A stretch of 64,000 bases of DNA. Source: Pseudomonadota bacterium (GTDB taxonomy: Bacteria; Pseudomonadota; Gammaproteobacteria; Steroidobacterales; JBCBZW01). The translations under genes were made by a program, and so were the position numbers. Shown piece by piece: positions 25,125 through 33,566 of the stretch (position 1 is the stretch's first letter; each line of letters starts with the position of its first letter). The stretch is from positions 1-64,000 of the forward strand of contig JBCBZW010000003.1 of assembly GCA_039815145.1 (NCBI GenBank). Reading direction: 5' to 3'. The notes under the pieces are model-generated. The model was given only the letters and a program-made list of their open reading frames with translations. It was not told where the DNA came from and did no database searches.

Positions 25125-26438
25125 TTGAACCTAGCAAGTCCATTGTCTCGCGGCGGCGCAACGCTGCTCAGCGCCCTGCTGCTCGCCGCCCCCGCCCTCG
25201 CCTGCGACGCCGACAACGGCGGTATCGCCCTGCCGGCAGGCTTCTGCGCGACGGTCTTCGCCGATGAGGTGGGCCGCGCCCGGCGCCTGGTGGCCGCGCC
25301 GAACGGCGTCGTGTATGTGGCCAACCAGAATAGCGGTGGCGACGGCATCGTCGCCTTGCAGGACGTCGACGGCGACGGCAGGGCCGACCGTCGCGCCAGC
25401 TTCGCCGCGCCGGGCGGCGGCGGTCTGGGGTTGCGCGGGGGTTGGCTCTACTACGGGCTCGACGATCGCATCGTCCGCTATGCCCTGCCGCCGAAGGGCC
25501 GGCTGGTGCCCGCCGCGAAGGCCGAGGTGGTGGTGAGCGGCTTCCCGAGCCAGCGCCAGCACGCCACCAAGACTTTCGCCTTCGACGGCGAAGGGCATCT
25601 CTACGTCAACGTCGGAGCGCCGTCGAACGCCTGCCAGCGCGAGATGCGCCAGGCAGGCTCACCGGGCCTCGACCCCTGTCCGCAGCTGGAGCGGCAGGCG
25701 GGTATCTGGCGCTTCAGCGCGGATCGCCTCGGCCAGACACAGCAGCGCGACGGCGAACGCTACGCGAGTGGTATCCGCAATGCCGTCGCCATCACCTGGG
25801 ACGACGCCGGCGATCGCCTCTACGTGGTTCAGCACGGACGCGACCAGCTCGCCGAGCTTTGGCCCAAGTCCTTCACGGATGCGCAACGCGCCGAGCTCCC
25901 CGCCGAGGAGCTGTTCGCCGTGGCCCAGGGCGATGACTTCGGCTGGCCCTACTGTTACTACGACCCCATGGCGCGGTCGAAGCGCTTGTCGCCCGAGTAT
26001 GGAGGCGATGGCAAGGCCGTCGGCCGCTGCGAAGATGCGGTGTCGCCGGTGGTGGCCTTCCCGGCCCATTGGGCGCCCAACGACATCGTCTTCTACCACG
26101 GCGAGCAGTTTCCGCCCGCCTACCGCGGCGGGGCCTTCGTCGCCTTCCACGGCTCCTGGAATCGCCAGCCCTTCGAGCAAAAGGGATTTCGCGTGACCTT
26201 CGTGGCCGGCCAAGAGGCGGGTCTGGCGTCGACCTACGATGACTTCGCCACCGGCTTCGTCGGCCGCCAGGGCATCACCTCGCCCGGCCAGGCCCGCCAT
26301 CGCCCGGCCGGCTTGGCCGTCGACGCCGAAGGCGCGCTCTACATCGCGGATTCCAACGGTGGCCGTATCTGGCGTGTGACCTACGCGGCGGCCGGTGCCA
26401 GCGCTGCGGTGGCGCGCGACAGCGAGGGCAGCCGGTGA
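25125..26438 (+). CDS. Sorbosone dehydrogenase-like six-bladed beta-propeller, exported
   Basis: 437 residues. A signal peptide (about 1-26, LLSALLLAAPALA) and a Cys-containing mature start are followed by a beta-propeller with sGDH/sorbosone-dehydrogenase motifs: LVAAPNGVVYVAN, HATKTFAFDGEGHLYVNVG, ASGIRNAVAITWD, QGDDFGWPYCYYD, FVAFHGSWNRQP, HRPAGLAVDAEGALYIADS. This family oxidises sugars or sugar lactones using PQQ or binds related ligands in the periplasm. Start is TTG at 25125 with GGAG 6 nt upstream. Its stop overlaps the next gene (GTGA). Confidence 0.88.
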   Translation: MNLASPLSRGGATLLSALLLAAPALACDADNGGIALPAGFCATVFADEVGRARRLVAAPNGVVYVANQNSGGDGIVALQDVDGDGRADRRASFAAPGGGGLGLRGGWLYYGLDDRIVRYALPPKGRLVPAAKAEVVVSGFPSQRQHATKTFAFDGEGHLYVNVGAPSNACQREMRQAGSPGLDPCPQLERQAGIWRFSADRLGQTQQRDGERYASGIRNAVAITWDDAGDRLYVVQHGRDQLAELWPKSFTDAQRAELPAEELFAVAQGDDFGWPYCYYDPMARSKRLSPEYGGDGKAVGRCEDAVSPVVAFPAHWAPNDIVFYHGEQFPPAYRGGAFVAFHGSWNRQPFEQKGFRVTFVAGQEAGLASTYDDFATGFVGRQGITSPGQARHRPAGLAVDAEGALYIADSNGGRIWRVTYAAAGASAAVARDSEGSR

Positions 26439-27487
26439 GCGCGGTGGGCAGCTTCTTCAGCGACAACGAGGGCACGGTCGCGGCGCCGATCATGCAGGCA
26501 CTGCAGGCGGTCAACGTCGATGCCGTGCACTCCTACGGCGAGGACCCCACGACGGCCGCCCTGGAGGCGCGCCTTCGCGACTGGTTCGAACGCGACGACC
26601 TGCAGGTGTTTCCGGTGGTCACCGGGACGGCGGCCAACGCCCTCGCCGCGGCCCAGCTGGTGCCTCCCTACGGCGCCCTCTACTGCCAGCAGCACGCGCA
26701 CGTGAACACGGACGAGTGCGGTGCGCCGGAGTTCTACACCGCCGGGGCCAAGCTCACCGGCGTGGACGGGGCCCACGGCAAGATCGATGCGCAGGCCTTC
26801 GCCCGCGTGCTCTCGACGGCCGGTGACCTGGGTGTCCACGAGGTGCGCCCGTCCGCCCTCACCCTGACCCAGGGCACGGAGCTCGGCACCGTCTACACCC
26901 AAGGCGAGGTGCAGGCCCTCGCCGATCTCGCCCGCGGCCGCGGCCTCGGCGTGCACATGGACGGCGCCCGCTTCGCCAACGCCCTGGTGCACCTGGGCTG
27001 CAGCCCCGCCGACATCACCTGGCGCTTGGGCGTCGATATGCTCTCGCTCGGCGCCACCAAGAACGGCGCCATGGCCGCCGAAGCATTGATCACCTTCGGT
27101 GGCGAACAACATCGTGAGGCACTCGCCTATCGGCGCAAGCGTGCGGGCCACCTCCTGTCCAAGCAGCGCTACGTGTCCGCCCAGCTGCTCGCGTGGCTGG
27201 AGGACGACCTGTGGCGGGAGCTGGCGGCGCGCGCCAACCGTGGCGCCCAACGCCTCAGCGCCGGCTTGGACAGCCTGCCCGGCGTGACGGTGGCACACCC
27301 TACCCAGATCAACGAGGTCTTCGCCGTGATGCCCCCGCCCCTCGTGGCCGGGCTGCACGAACAGGGTTTCGGCTTCTACGACTGGCCGGGCGGCGAGGCC
27401 AACCTGCACCGCCTGGTGGTGAGGTGGGATACGCCCGACGAGCATATCGATGCGCTGCTCGACAGCGCGCGACGGCTCGTCGAGTGA
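26435..27487 (+). CDS. Threonine aldolase-family PLP enzyme
   Basis: 350 residues, type I PLP fold. Typical features: FFSDNEGTVAAPIM start, VVTGTAANALA, HAHVNTDECG, VHMDGARFANA and the LGATKNGAM segment holding the Schiff-base lysine. It should cleave L-threonine or L-allo-threonine to glycine and acetaldehyde, or act on related beta-hydroxy amino acids. GTG start overlapping the preceding stop (GTGA), so translation is coupled to the beta-propeller gene, although no functional link is obvious. Confidence 0.9.
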   Translation: MSAVGSFFSDNEGTVAAPIMQALQAVNVDAVHSYGEDPTTAALEARLRDWFERDDLQVFPVVTGTAANALAAAQLVPPYGALYCQQHAHVNTDECGAPEFYTAGAKLTGVDGAHGKIDAQAFARVLSTAGDLGVHEVRPSALTLTQGTELGTVYTQGEVQALADLARGRGLGVHMDGARFANALVHLGCSPADITWRLGVDMLSLGATKNGAMAAEALITFGGEQHREALAYRRKRAGHLLSKQRYVSAQLLAWLEDDLWRELAARANRGAQRLSAGLDSLPGVTVAHPTQINEVFAVMPPPLVAGLHEQGFGFYDWPGGEANLHRLVVRWDTPDEHIDALLDSARRLVE

Positions 27488-27525
27488 CGGATGACATCGA
27501 CTCGAACCAACGAGAAGGAGCTTTG

Positions 27526-28356
27526 ATGAACGAGCAAACGACGCGCGCCCTCGGCGCCGTGGCGGTGGCCCTCGCAGCCGCCTCCGTCCTCATGACGGCA
27601 CCCGCCAGCGCCGAGCACTTCGAAGGCCTCGCGGTCGCCACCTGGGGCGATCATCGCGCCGAGGGCAACCGTGAACGCAATCGCTACCGCCATCCCATCG
27701 AGACCCTCACCTTCCTAGGTGTGGCGCCGACCATGACCGTGGCCGAAGTCAGCCCCGGCGGCGGCTGGTACACGGAGATCCTGGCGCCCTACCTGCGCGA
27801 GCAGGGCAAGCTCTACGCCGCCGCCTACGACCCGCAGAGCGAAGGGGAGTACTACCGCAACAGCGCCAGTCGTTTCCGCGAGAAGCTGGCAGCGCACCCG
27901 GAGGTCTACGACAAGGTGGCGCTCACGGTGTTCGAGCCTCCGAGCAAGCTCGAGGTGGCGCCCGACGGCAGCGCGGATGTGGTGCTGACTTTCCGTAACA
28001 TGCACGGCTGGCTCAGAAACGACACGGCGCGGGCCGCTTTGGATGCGATGCACCGCGCACTCAAGCCGGGGGGCGTCCTCGGTGTGGTGCAGCATCGCGG
28101 CCAGCCGGGAAATCCCGCCCATCGCTCCGGCGACGAAGGCTACCTCGACCAGAATTACGTAATCGGCTTTATCGAGGCGGCCGGTTTCGAGCTGGTCGAT
28201 AGCAGCGAGATCAACGCAAATCCCGCCGATCCGAAGGATCATTCCGTGGGCGTGTGGGCCCTGCCGCCCTCGCTCGAGCTCGGGGACCAGGATCGCGAGC
28301 GCTACCTGCGCATCGGCGAGAGCGATCGCATGACCTTGAAGTTCGTCAAGCGCTGA
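27526..28356 (+). CDS. Exported predicted SAM-dependent methyltransferase (COG4798-like)
   Basis: 276 residues. An apparent Sec signal peptide (about 1-29, ALAAASVLMTAPASA) precedes a class I methyltransferase fold: EVSPGGGWYTEILAPYL (motif I), LYAAAYDPQ, DVVLTFRNMHGW and MHRALKPGGVLGVVQH. Members of this family carry signal sequences although SAM is cytoplasmic, so either the fold has another role or the signal is not cleaved. GAAGGAG 5 nt before the ATG is an excellent RBS. The stop is followed by a hairpin (28370-28396). Confidence 0.85.
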   Translation: MNEQTTRALGAVAVALAAASVLMTAPASAEHFEGLAVATWGDHRAEGNRERNRYRHPIETLTFLGVAPTMTVAEVSPGGGWYTEILAPYLREQGKLYAAAYDPQSEGEYYRNSASRFREKLAAHPEVYDKVALTVFEPPSKLEVAPDGSADVVLTFRNMHGWLRNDTARAALDAMHRALKPGGVLGVVQHRGQPGNPAHRSGDEGYLDQNYVIGFIEAAGFELVDSSEINANPADPKDHSVGVWALPPSLELGDQDRERYLRIGESDRMTLKFVKR

Positions 28357-28369
28357 GATCGGCGGTACG

Positions 28370-28396
28370 CCGGCGCTGACGAACGGTCAGCGCCGG
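28370..28396 (+). terminator. Stem-loop after the methyltransferase gene
   Basis: CCGGCGCTGAC / GTCAGCGCCGG, an 11-bp perfect stem with a 5-nt loop (28381-28385), 13 bases after the stop at 28356. It has no T-run, so a weak or Rho-assisted terminator. Confidence 0.5.
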
Positions 28397-28457
28397 ATCG
28401 CCTTGTCGGCGTGTCCCAGCAGTTGCTTAGTTTTCGGAAATACGCGAATCTGCCGCA

Positions 28458-29855
28458 ATGAGCACGGATCCACACCTTGAACACTTCGGCCTCAGCGAGC
28501 CGCCCTTCTTGCTCGCTCCGGATCCGGAGTTCCTGCACCTGAGCACCCAGCATTCGCTGGCCCAGGCGTACCTGAGCTACGCCCTGCTCAACCGCGACAG
28601 CTTCGTGATGCTCACGGGCGAGACCGGCACCGGCAAGACCACGCTGATCAACAAGCTGATCGCCTCGGCCGGGCAGAAGGTGGTGATTGCGCGTATCGCC
28701 CATTCCCAGCTCACGCCGCTCGAGCTGCTGCAGTCGGTGTTGCTCGGCTTCGGTATCCGCGCCTTCGACAAGCAGAAGGTTGAACTGCTGACCATGCTCG
28801 AGGACTACATCAACGAGCAGTACCAGCAGAAGCGCCAGGTGCTGATCGTGGTGGACGACGCCCACAACCTCGGCGTCGACGTGCTGGAGGAGATCCGCCT
28901 GGTCACCCAGCTGGTGACGCGTAAGGACGCGGCGGTGAACTTGATCCTGAGCGGGCGTCCGTCGCTTCGCGACGTGCTCGAGTTGCCCGTGCTGGAGCAG
29001 CTTCGCCAACGCATCCGCTTCAACTTCCAATTGAAGCCCCTGTCGGCCCAGGAGACGGCGGAGTACATCGCCCGTCGCCTGCAGGTGGCCGGGGCGGAGC
29101 GCGAGCTGTTCCCGGCGCAGTGCGTGGAGACCATCTACGAGTACACCGGGGGCATCCCGCGCCTGATCAACATCCTCTGCGACACGGCCCTGATGTCCGC
29201 CTACACCGAGGGCGAGCCCGACGTGCAAGCGGCCACCCTGCGCGCGGCCATCGAAGAGCTCGACTGGCATCCCGTGCAAGATCTCGGTGACCAGGATGAC
29301 GTGGACGCCACGGGCTTCGATCACGAGGCGGCCGAGCCCCTCGATCTGCCCTTGCCCGATGATGACGTGGAACTCGCCGAGGACATCGATCGCTCCATCG
29401 CGAGCCTCGCGAGCCTTCGCGGCGGCGGTTCCCAGGAAGCGCGCGCCGCTGCGGCCAACAGTCCGCCGCGCACGGAGACGCGAGCGTCGTTCCAGCTGTT
29501 TCTCGACGACGACGCGGTCGCCGAGCACCGCCTCACGGGCGAGCGACTCACGATCGGGCGCGATCAGGACAACGACATCCAGATCAATGCCGAGTACGTG
29601 AGTCGACACCACGCCCAGGTCAGCTGGTTGCGCGGCGGTTGCTGGATCGCCGATCTGAACAGCACCAACGGCACCTTCGTCAACGGCTTGCGCGTACGTC
29701 GCCGGCTGCTGCGCGACGGCGATGAGATTCAGTTCGGCCGTCACCGCCTGCGCGTGCACTGCGCATCCCCCTCCGCCGAAGCGGTGGAGGTCGACAATGA
29801 CGATCGCTGGCGGGAGACGTTGGTGATCTCGGAAGAGCAGGCGCAGAAGGCCTGA
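28458..29855 (+). CDS. ExeA/GspA-type AAA ATPase fused to an FHA domain
   Basis: 465 residues. An ExeA-like AAA domain with EHFGLSEPPFLLAPDPEFL, Walker A GETGTGKTT (54-62), Walker B VLIVVDDAHN and the GIPRLINILCD sensor-2 segment comes first. An acidic linker follows (about 280-330), then a complete FHA domain (about 345-435: TIGRDQDND, SRHHAQ, NSTNGTFVNG). ExeA/GspA proteins normally end in a periplasmic peptidoglycan-binding domain; here that is replaced by a phosphothreonine reader and there is no membrane helix. It may respond to a Ser/Thr kinase such as the one at 8837-11323. Confidence 0.88.
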   Translation: MSTDPHLEHFGLSEPPFLLAPDPEFLHLSTQHSLAQAYLSYALLNRDSFVMLTGETGTGKTTLINKLIASAGQKVVIARIAHSQLTPLELLQSVLLGFGIRAFDKQKVELLTMLEDYINEQYQQKRQVLIVVDDAHNLGVDVLEEIRLVTQLVTRKDAAVNLILSGRPSLRDVLELPVLEQLRQRIRFNFQLKPLSAQETAEYIARRLQVAGAERELFPAQCVETIYEYTGGIPRLINILCDTALMSAYTEGEPDVQAATLRAAIEELDWHPVQDLGDQDDVDATGFDHEAAEPLDLPLPDDDVELAEDIDRSIASLASLRGGGSQEARAAAANSPPRTETRASFQLFLDDDAVAEHRLTGERLTIGRDQDNDIQINAEYVSRHHAQVSWLRGGCWIADLNSTNGTFVNGLRVRRRLLRDGDEIQFGRHRLRVHCASPSAEAVEVDNDDRWRETLVISEEQAQKA

Positions 29856-29902
29856 CGCTGACTGGCTCGGCGTCCTGGCCGGGCCGTAATTCCGCCTCGC
29901 CT

Positions 29903-30967
29903 TTAGCTCATCGCCCGCGTGAGCCGGTGGAACGTCACCTCAGCAGGGCAGTTCAAGCGCAGGCGCAATGGCGTCGCGCCGCAGCCAGCAGAGGTATAGC
30001 CGCTCAATCCGCGATGACGCCAGCTTCCCCTGGATACCTTGGCGGGTGCGCTCACAGTGTTCACCAGCGGTTGGCCGTTGGGCAGGCAGAGCTGGCCGCC
30101 GTGCGTGTGGCCGCACAGCATCGCCTGGAAGCCTGCGCGCGCCGCCCGACGGTAGATCTCCGGCGAGTGGGCGAGCAGCACGCTCGTCGCGCCGGCGGGA
30201 ATGCACTGCAGGGCGGCATCCACGTCATCGGCCTTGAAGTAGGCCGGATCATCCACCCCCGCGAGGTAGAGGCGATCGCTGCCGTAGGTGAGCGCGACGC
30301 TCTCGTTGACCAGCACGCGCAGTCCCAGCTGTTCCAGGCGGGGGACGACCCACAGGGAGTCTTCATCGCCGAGCACGGCGAAGGCCGGGCCGCCGTGCTG
30401 GTCCAGCACCCGTGCCAGGGCGGCCAGGGCAGCGTCCGCCCGCGCCGGGGACAGTGCGCTGGTGAACAGATCCCCGGTGAGCACCAGGGCGTTGCTCGGC
30501 GCCGCAGCCACGGCCGAACCGAGGGCACCGACGCAGAGGCCCGAGCAGAGATCGAGGTGCAGGTCGGAGACGTGGGCGAGGGTGAGGCCTTCCAGCGCGT
30601 CGGGCAGCTTCTCCAGCGCCAGCGCGTGGTGCACCACGCGCGGCGGCTGCCGGTCGGTGGTCCTCCCGAGTCCTGTGAAGCGTGCGAGGCGCGCGAGCAT
30701 GGAGACCGGGGTCAGGACGCTCCTGCCGGCGCCGTTACGCACCTTGCCGGGCTCAGCAGCGGGGCGTTTCGCCTCCAGGCTGAGGCGGTAGCGGGCGTGC
30801 AGAAAGCCCACGCGGGACTCCAGGCTCGAGCCCCGAGCCGCTTTGTTCCCAAGCGGCAGGCCGGCGACCTCGTCGCTCCACAGCATTGTCGCCACGTCAC
30901 CGGGCGCCGGCGCAAACCGACCTACCCGGTGCTCTTCCCCTCGCACCGAATCAGGCATGTAGTCCAC
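29903..30967 (-). CDS. Calcineurin-like metallophosphoesterase with altered active site
   Basis: 354 residues from a GTG at 30967; an ATG is at 30958, and 30703 (MLARLARF) is also possible because the first 90 residues match nothing. The phosphoesterase motifs are HVSDLHLD, LTGDLF, LLAHSPEIYR and CGHTHGGQ. The normally invariant GNHD motif reads GDED (VLGDEDSL), changing the metal-binding Asn and the catalytic His. Related to YaeI/LpxG-type phosphoesterases. Activity may be reduced or redirected. Confidence 0.8.
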   Translation of the reverse strand: MDYMPDSVRGEEHRVGRFAPAPGDVATMLWSDEVAGLPLGNKAARGSSLESRVGFLHARYRLSLEAKRPAAEPGKVRNGAGRSVLTPVSMLARLARFTGLGRTTDRQPPRVVHHALALEKLPDALEGLTLAHVSDLHLDLCSGLCVGALGSAVAAAPSNALVLTGDLFTSALSPARADAALAALARVLDQHGGPAFAVLGDEDSLWVVPRLEQLGLRVLVNESVALTYGSDRLYLAGVDDPAYFKADDVDAALQCIPAGATSVLLAHSPEIYRRAARAGFQAMLCGHTHGGQLCLPNGQPLVNTVSAPAKVSRGSWRHRGLSGYTSAGCGATPLRLRLNCPAEVTFHRLTRAMS

Positions 30968-30984
30968 TGATTTATTTATGATTT

Positions 30985-31006
30985 CCTGAGTTCTATTACA
31001 CTCAGG
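30985..31006. repeat. Inverted repeat CCTGAGT-N8-ACTCAGG
   Basis: Arms at 30985-30991 and 31000-31006 around an AT-rich spacer, just upstream of the phosphoesterase start at 30967 and downstream of the HDAC gene. It could be an operator or a short terminator stem. Confidence 0.35.
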
Positions 31007-31072
31007 CTACCCCCCAAAGGCAGGCTGTCATCGTGCCGTAAGACGGGCAGCAGTGGAACCCCTAATCGGACA

Positions 31073-32005
31073 CTAGGCATCGAGCAACGCCGCCACGTGG
31101 GCGCAGGCGCTGCTGGCCAGGGCCTGCAGGTCGTAGCCCCCCTCGAGCGCTGAGACGACGCCCCGGGCACCGACCTCGCGTGACAGCCCGGCGAGGGCGC
31201 TGGTCAGCCAGGCGTAGTCGCTCTCCTCGAAGGAGAGTCCGCCCAGGGGGTCGCGCCGATGGGCGTCGAAGCCCGCCGAGATCAGGAGGAGTTCGGGTGC
31301 GTGGGCGCGCAGGGCGGGTGCCCACTCCCTGTCCCAGGCCTCGCGCAGCGCCGCGCCGCCCGCGCCTGGGCGCAACGGGACGTTCACCATGCGGCCCGGG
31401 ATGTTGGCTGCGACCTGGTAGGGATAGAGGGGAGATTGGTACAGGGAGCACATGAGCAGTTGCGGATCCTGGCAGTCTGCCAAGATGTGCTCTGTGCCAT
31501 TGCCGTGGTGGACGTCGAAATCGAATACTGCGACTCGGTTCAGACCATGGGCGTGAACGGCGTGCAGCGCCGCCACGGCAATATTGTTGAACAGACAGAA
31601 CCCCATCGCCTTGGCGCGCTCGGCGTGGTGCCCGGGTGGACGCACGTTGCAGAAGGCTGCTTCGGCCCGGCCCCCGAGCACCTCGTCGACGGCAGCTACC
31701 GCGGCACCGGCCGCATGCAGCGCCGCGTCGAGGGTGGCGGGCATCATGGAGGTATCGCCATCGAGGTGGACCCGGCCGTCCGCTGGCGCCGCTGCGAAAA
31801 TCGCCTCCACGTGTTCGCTCGTGTGGGCTCGTCGCAGCTGTTCCCGCGTGGCGCTGGGGGCGGGGAGGCGTTGCTCCACCCGCGCCAGCAAGCCTCGCTC
31901 GGTCGCAGCCGCTTCGATGATCTCCAGGCGCGCAGGGACTTCGGGGTTACCGACTTCGTTTTCGTGAGCGATGCAAGAGGGGTGCGTCAGCCATAGGGTC
32001 TGCAA
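31073..32005 (-). CDS. Histone-deacetylase family protein (acetylpolyamine amidohydrolase type)
   Basis: 310 residues, the whole arginase/deacetylase domain: HPSCIAHE start, RPPGHHAERAKAMGFCLFNN (tandem catalytic His), FDFDVHHGNGT (zinc ligands), SAGFDAHRRDPLGG (zinc Asp) and EGGYD (catalytic Tyr). Bacterial members deacetylate polyamines or other acetylated small amines using zinc. TTG start with GAGG 8 nt upstream. Transcribed away from gltA; the 235-base gap holds both promoters. Confidence 0.92.
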   Translation of the reverse strand: MQTLWLTHPSCIAHENEVGNPEVPARLEIIEAAATERGLLARVEQRLPAPSATREQLRRAHTSEHVEAIFAAAPADGRVHLDGDTSMMPATLDAALHAAGAAVAAVDEVLGGRAEAAFCNVRPPGHHAERAKAMGFCLFNNIAVAALHAVHAHGLNRVAVFDFDVHHGNGTEHILADCQDPQLLMCSLYQSPLYPYQVAANIPGRMVNVPLRPGAGGAALREAWDREWAPALRAHAPELLLISAGFDAHRRDPLGGLSFEESDYAWLTSALAGLSREVGARGVVSALEGGYDLQALASSACAHVAALLDA

Positions 32006-32025
32006 TGTGCTTACCTCGCTTAGGT

Positions 32026-32087
32026 GTGGCGCCGATTCGGGCGCTGCTCAGGGCCTGGTGAACGGGTCGCGGTGGCGCCGATTTCGG
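32026..32087. repeat. Direct repeat GTGGCGCCGATT(T)CGG in the HDAC-gltA intergenic region
   Basis: GTGGCGCCGATTCGG at 32026-32040 and GTGGCGCCGATTTCGG at 32072-32087, 46 bases apart, between the divergent HDAC and citrate synthase genes. Each contains the palindrome GGCGCC. It could be a paired operator. Confidence 0.4.
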
Positions 32088-32240
32088 TGTCCCCGCGGCC
32101 GTGGGACCCGGTTGCGAACCGGTCGTCGGGCTGGTTGCTCTGGCGTCGTTCCACTACACTGACGCACTGCACTGCGTGGGTTGCGTCGGACCCGCGTCCC
32201 GAGCGCGATCCCCGCCTCGGGTTTTGTCAGAGGACTTTTG

Positions 32241-33527
32241 ATGACTGAAATGGTAACGGTGAAGCTGGCCGACGGCAGGGAAGTCCAACTCCCCGTACGC
32301 CACGGTACGTCGGGCGCGCCGGTCATTGATATCTCCCGCTTGCCCGCCGAATCCGGCCACTTCACGTTGGATCCGGGGTTCGTGGCGACCGCAAGCTGCG
32401 AAAGCGCCATCACCTACCTCGACGGTTCCGCAGGTGAGCTGCTCTACCGCGGCTACCCCATCGAGCAGCTGGCCGAGCAATGCTCGTACCTGGAGGTCTG
32501 CTACCTCCTGCTCTACGGGGAACTGCCCAACCGCACGGAGCACGATGACTTCGTGGACCTCATCACCCACCACACGATGATCAACGAAGGCGTTCGCCGC
32601 TTCCTCGACGGTTTCCGCTACGACGCGCACCCAATGGCAATGATGACCGCCAGTGTCGCCTCGCTTTCCGCGTTTTATCACGACACGCTCGACATCAACA
32701 ATCCGCAGCATCGCAAGATCACGGCGCACCGTTTGATCGCCAAGATGCCCACCATCGCCGCCGCGGCCTACAAGCACAGCATCAGTGAGCCTGTGATGTA
32801 CCCGCGCAACGATCTCAGCTACTGCGGCAACATGCTGTACATGATGTACGCCCGTCCGCCGATGGACTACGAGGTGGATCCGGTGGCCGAGAAGGCCATG
32901 GACGTGCTGTTCATCCTGCATGCGGATCACGAGCAGAACGCCTCGACCTCCACCGTGCGCCTGGCGGGCTCGTCGGAGGCTAATCCCTACGGGGCGATCG
33001 CCGCGGGCCTCGCCAGCCTGTGGGGTCCGGCCCACGGCGGCGCGAACGAAGCCGTGCTTCGTATGCTCAACGAGATCGGTGACGTCAGCAATATCGATAA
33101 GTACGTGGCGAAGGCTAAGGACCGAAACGATCCCTTCCGGCTCATGGGCTTCGGTCACCGCGTCTACAAGAACTACGATCCGCGGGCCAAGATCATTCGC
33201 CGCATCGCCCATGAGGTGTTGGCCAAGTACGGCAATGACCCACGCATGGAGCTGGCGATGCGCTTGGAGGAAATCGCCCTCAAGGACGAGTTCTTCATCG
33301 AACGCAAGCTCTACCCGAACGTCGACTTCTACAGCGGCATCATCTACCAGGCCCTGGGCGTGCCCGTGAGCATGTTCACGGTCATGTTCGCCATCGGGCG
33401 TACCGTGGGGTGGATGGCGCACTGGATGGAAATGACCTCGGATCCGAAACGGAAGATCGGTCGCCCGCGGCAGCTGTACACCGGCGCTGCGGAGCGTCCC
33501 GTGACAGCCATGGACGAGCGCGGCTAA
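32241..33527 (+). CDS. gltA: Citrate synthase
   Basis: 428 residues, matching the 427-residue E. coli-type hexameric enzyme. It condenses oxaloacetate and acetyl-CoA to citrate. The N-terminal beta-rich domain has TFDPGF-like HFTLDPGF. Catalytic motifs are [18 protein letters not shown] (His), [12 protein letters not shown] (His) and [20 protein letters not shown]. The long N-terminal domain suggests NADH-sensitive type. ATG at 32241 has AGAGGA upstream; the open frame from 32181 is a spurious extension. Confidence 0.97.
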   Translation: MTEMVTVKLADGREVQLPVRHGTSGAPVIDISRLPAESGHFTLDPGFVATASCESAITYLDGSAGELLYRGYPIEQLAEQCSYLEVCYLLLYGELPNRTEHDDFVDLITHHTMINEGVRRFLDGFRYDAHPMAMMTASVASLSAFYHDTLDINNPQHRKITAHRLIAKMPTIAAAAYKHSISEPVMYPRNDLSYCGNMLYMMYARPPMDYEVDPVAEKAMDVLFILHADHEQNASTSTVRLAGSSEANPYGAIAAGLASLWGPAHGGANEAVLRMLNEIGDVSNIDKYVAKAKDRNDPFRLMGFGHRVYKNYDPRAKIIRRIAHEVLAKYGNDPRMELAMRLEEIALKDEFFIERKLYPNVDFYSGIIYQALGVPVSMFTVMFAIGRTVGWMAHWMEMTSDPKRKIGRPRQLYTGAAERPVTAMDERG

Positions 33528-33566
33528 GGCCAGGTGGGTCGGCGCGCGAAGCCGCAAGGCGCGCCC

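Noticed and set aside
32021-32050. TGAGCA-N18-CACCTA upstream of the HDAC gene
   Set aside because: Both hexamers are mismatched, spacing is 18, and the predicted start would lie inside the RBS.
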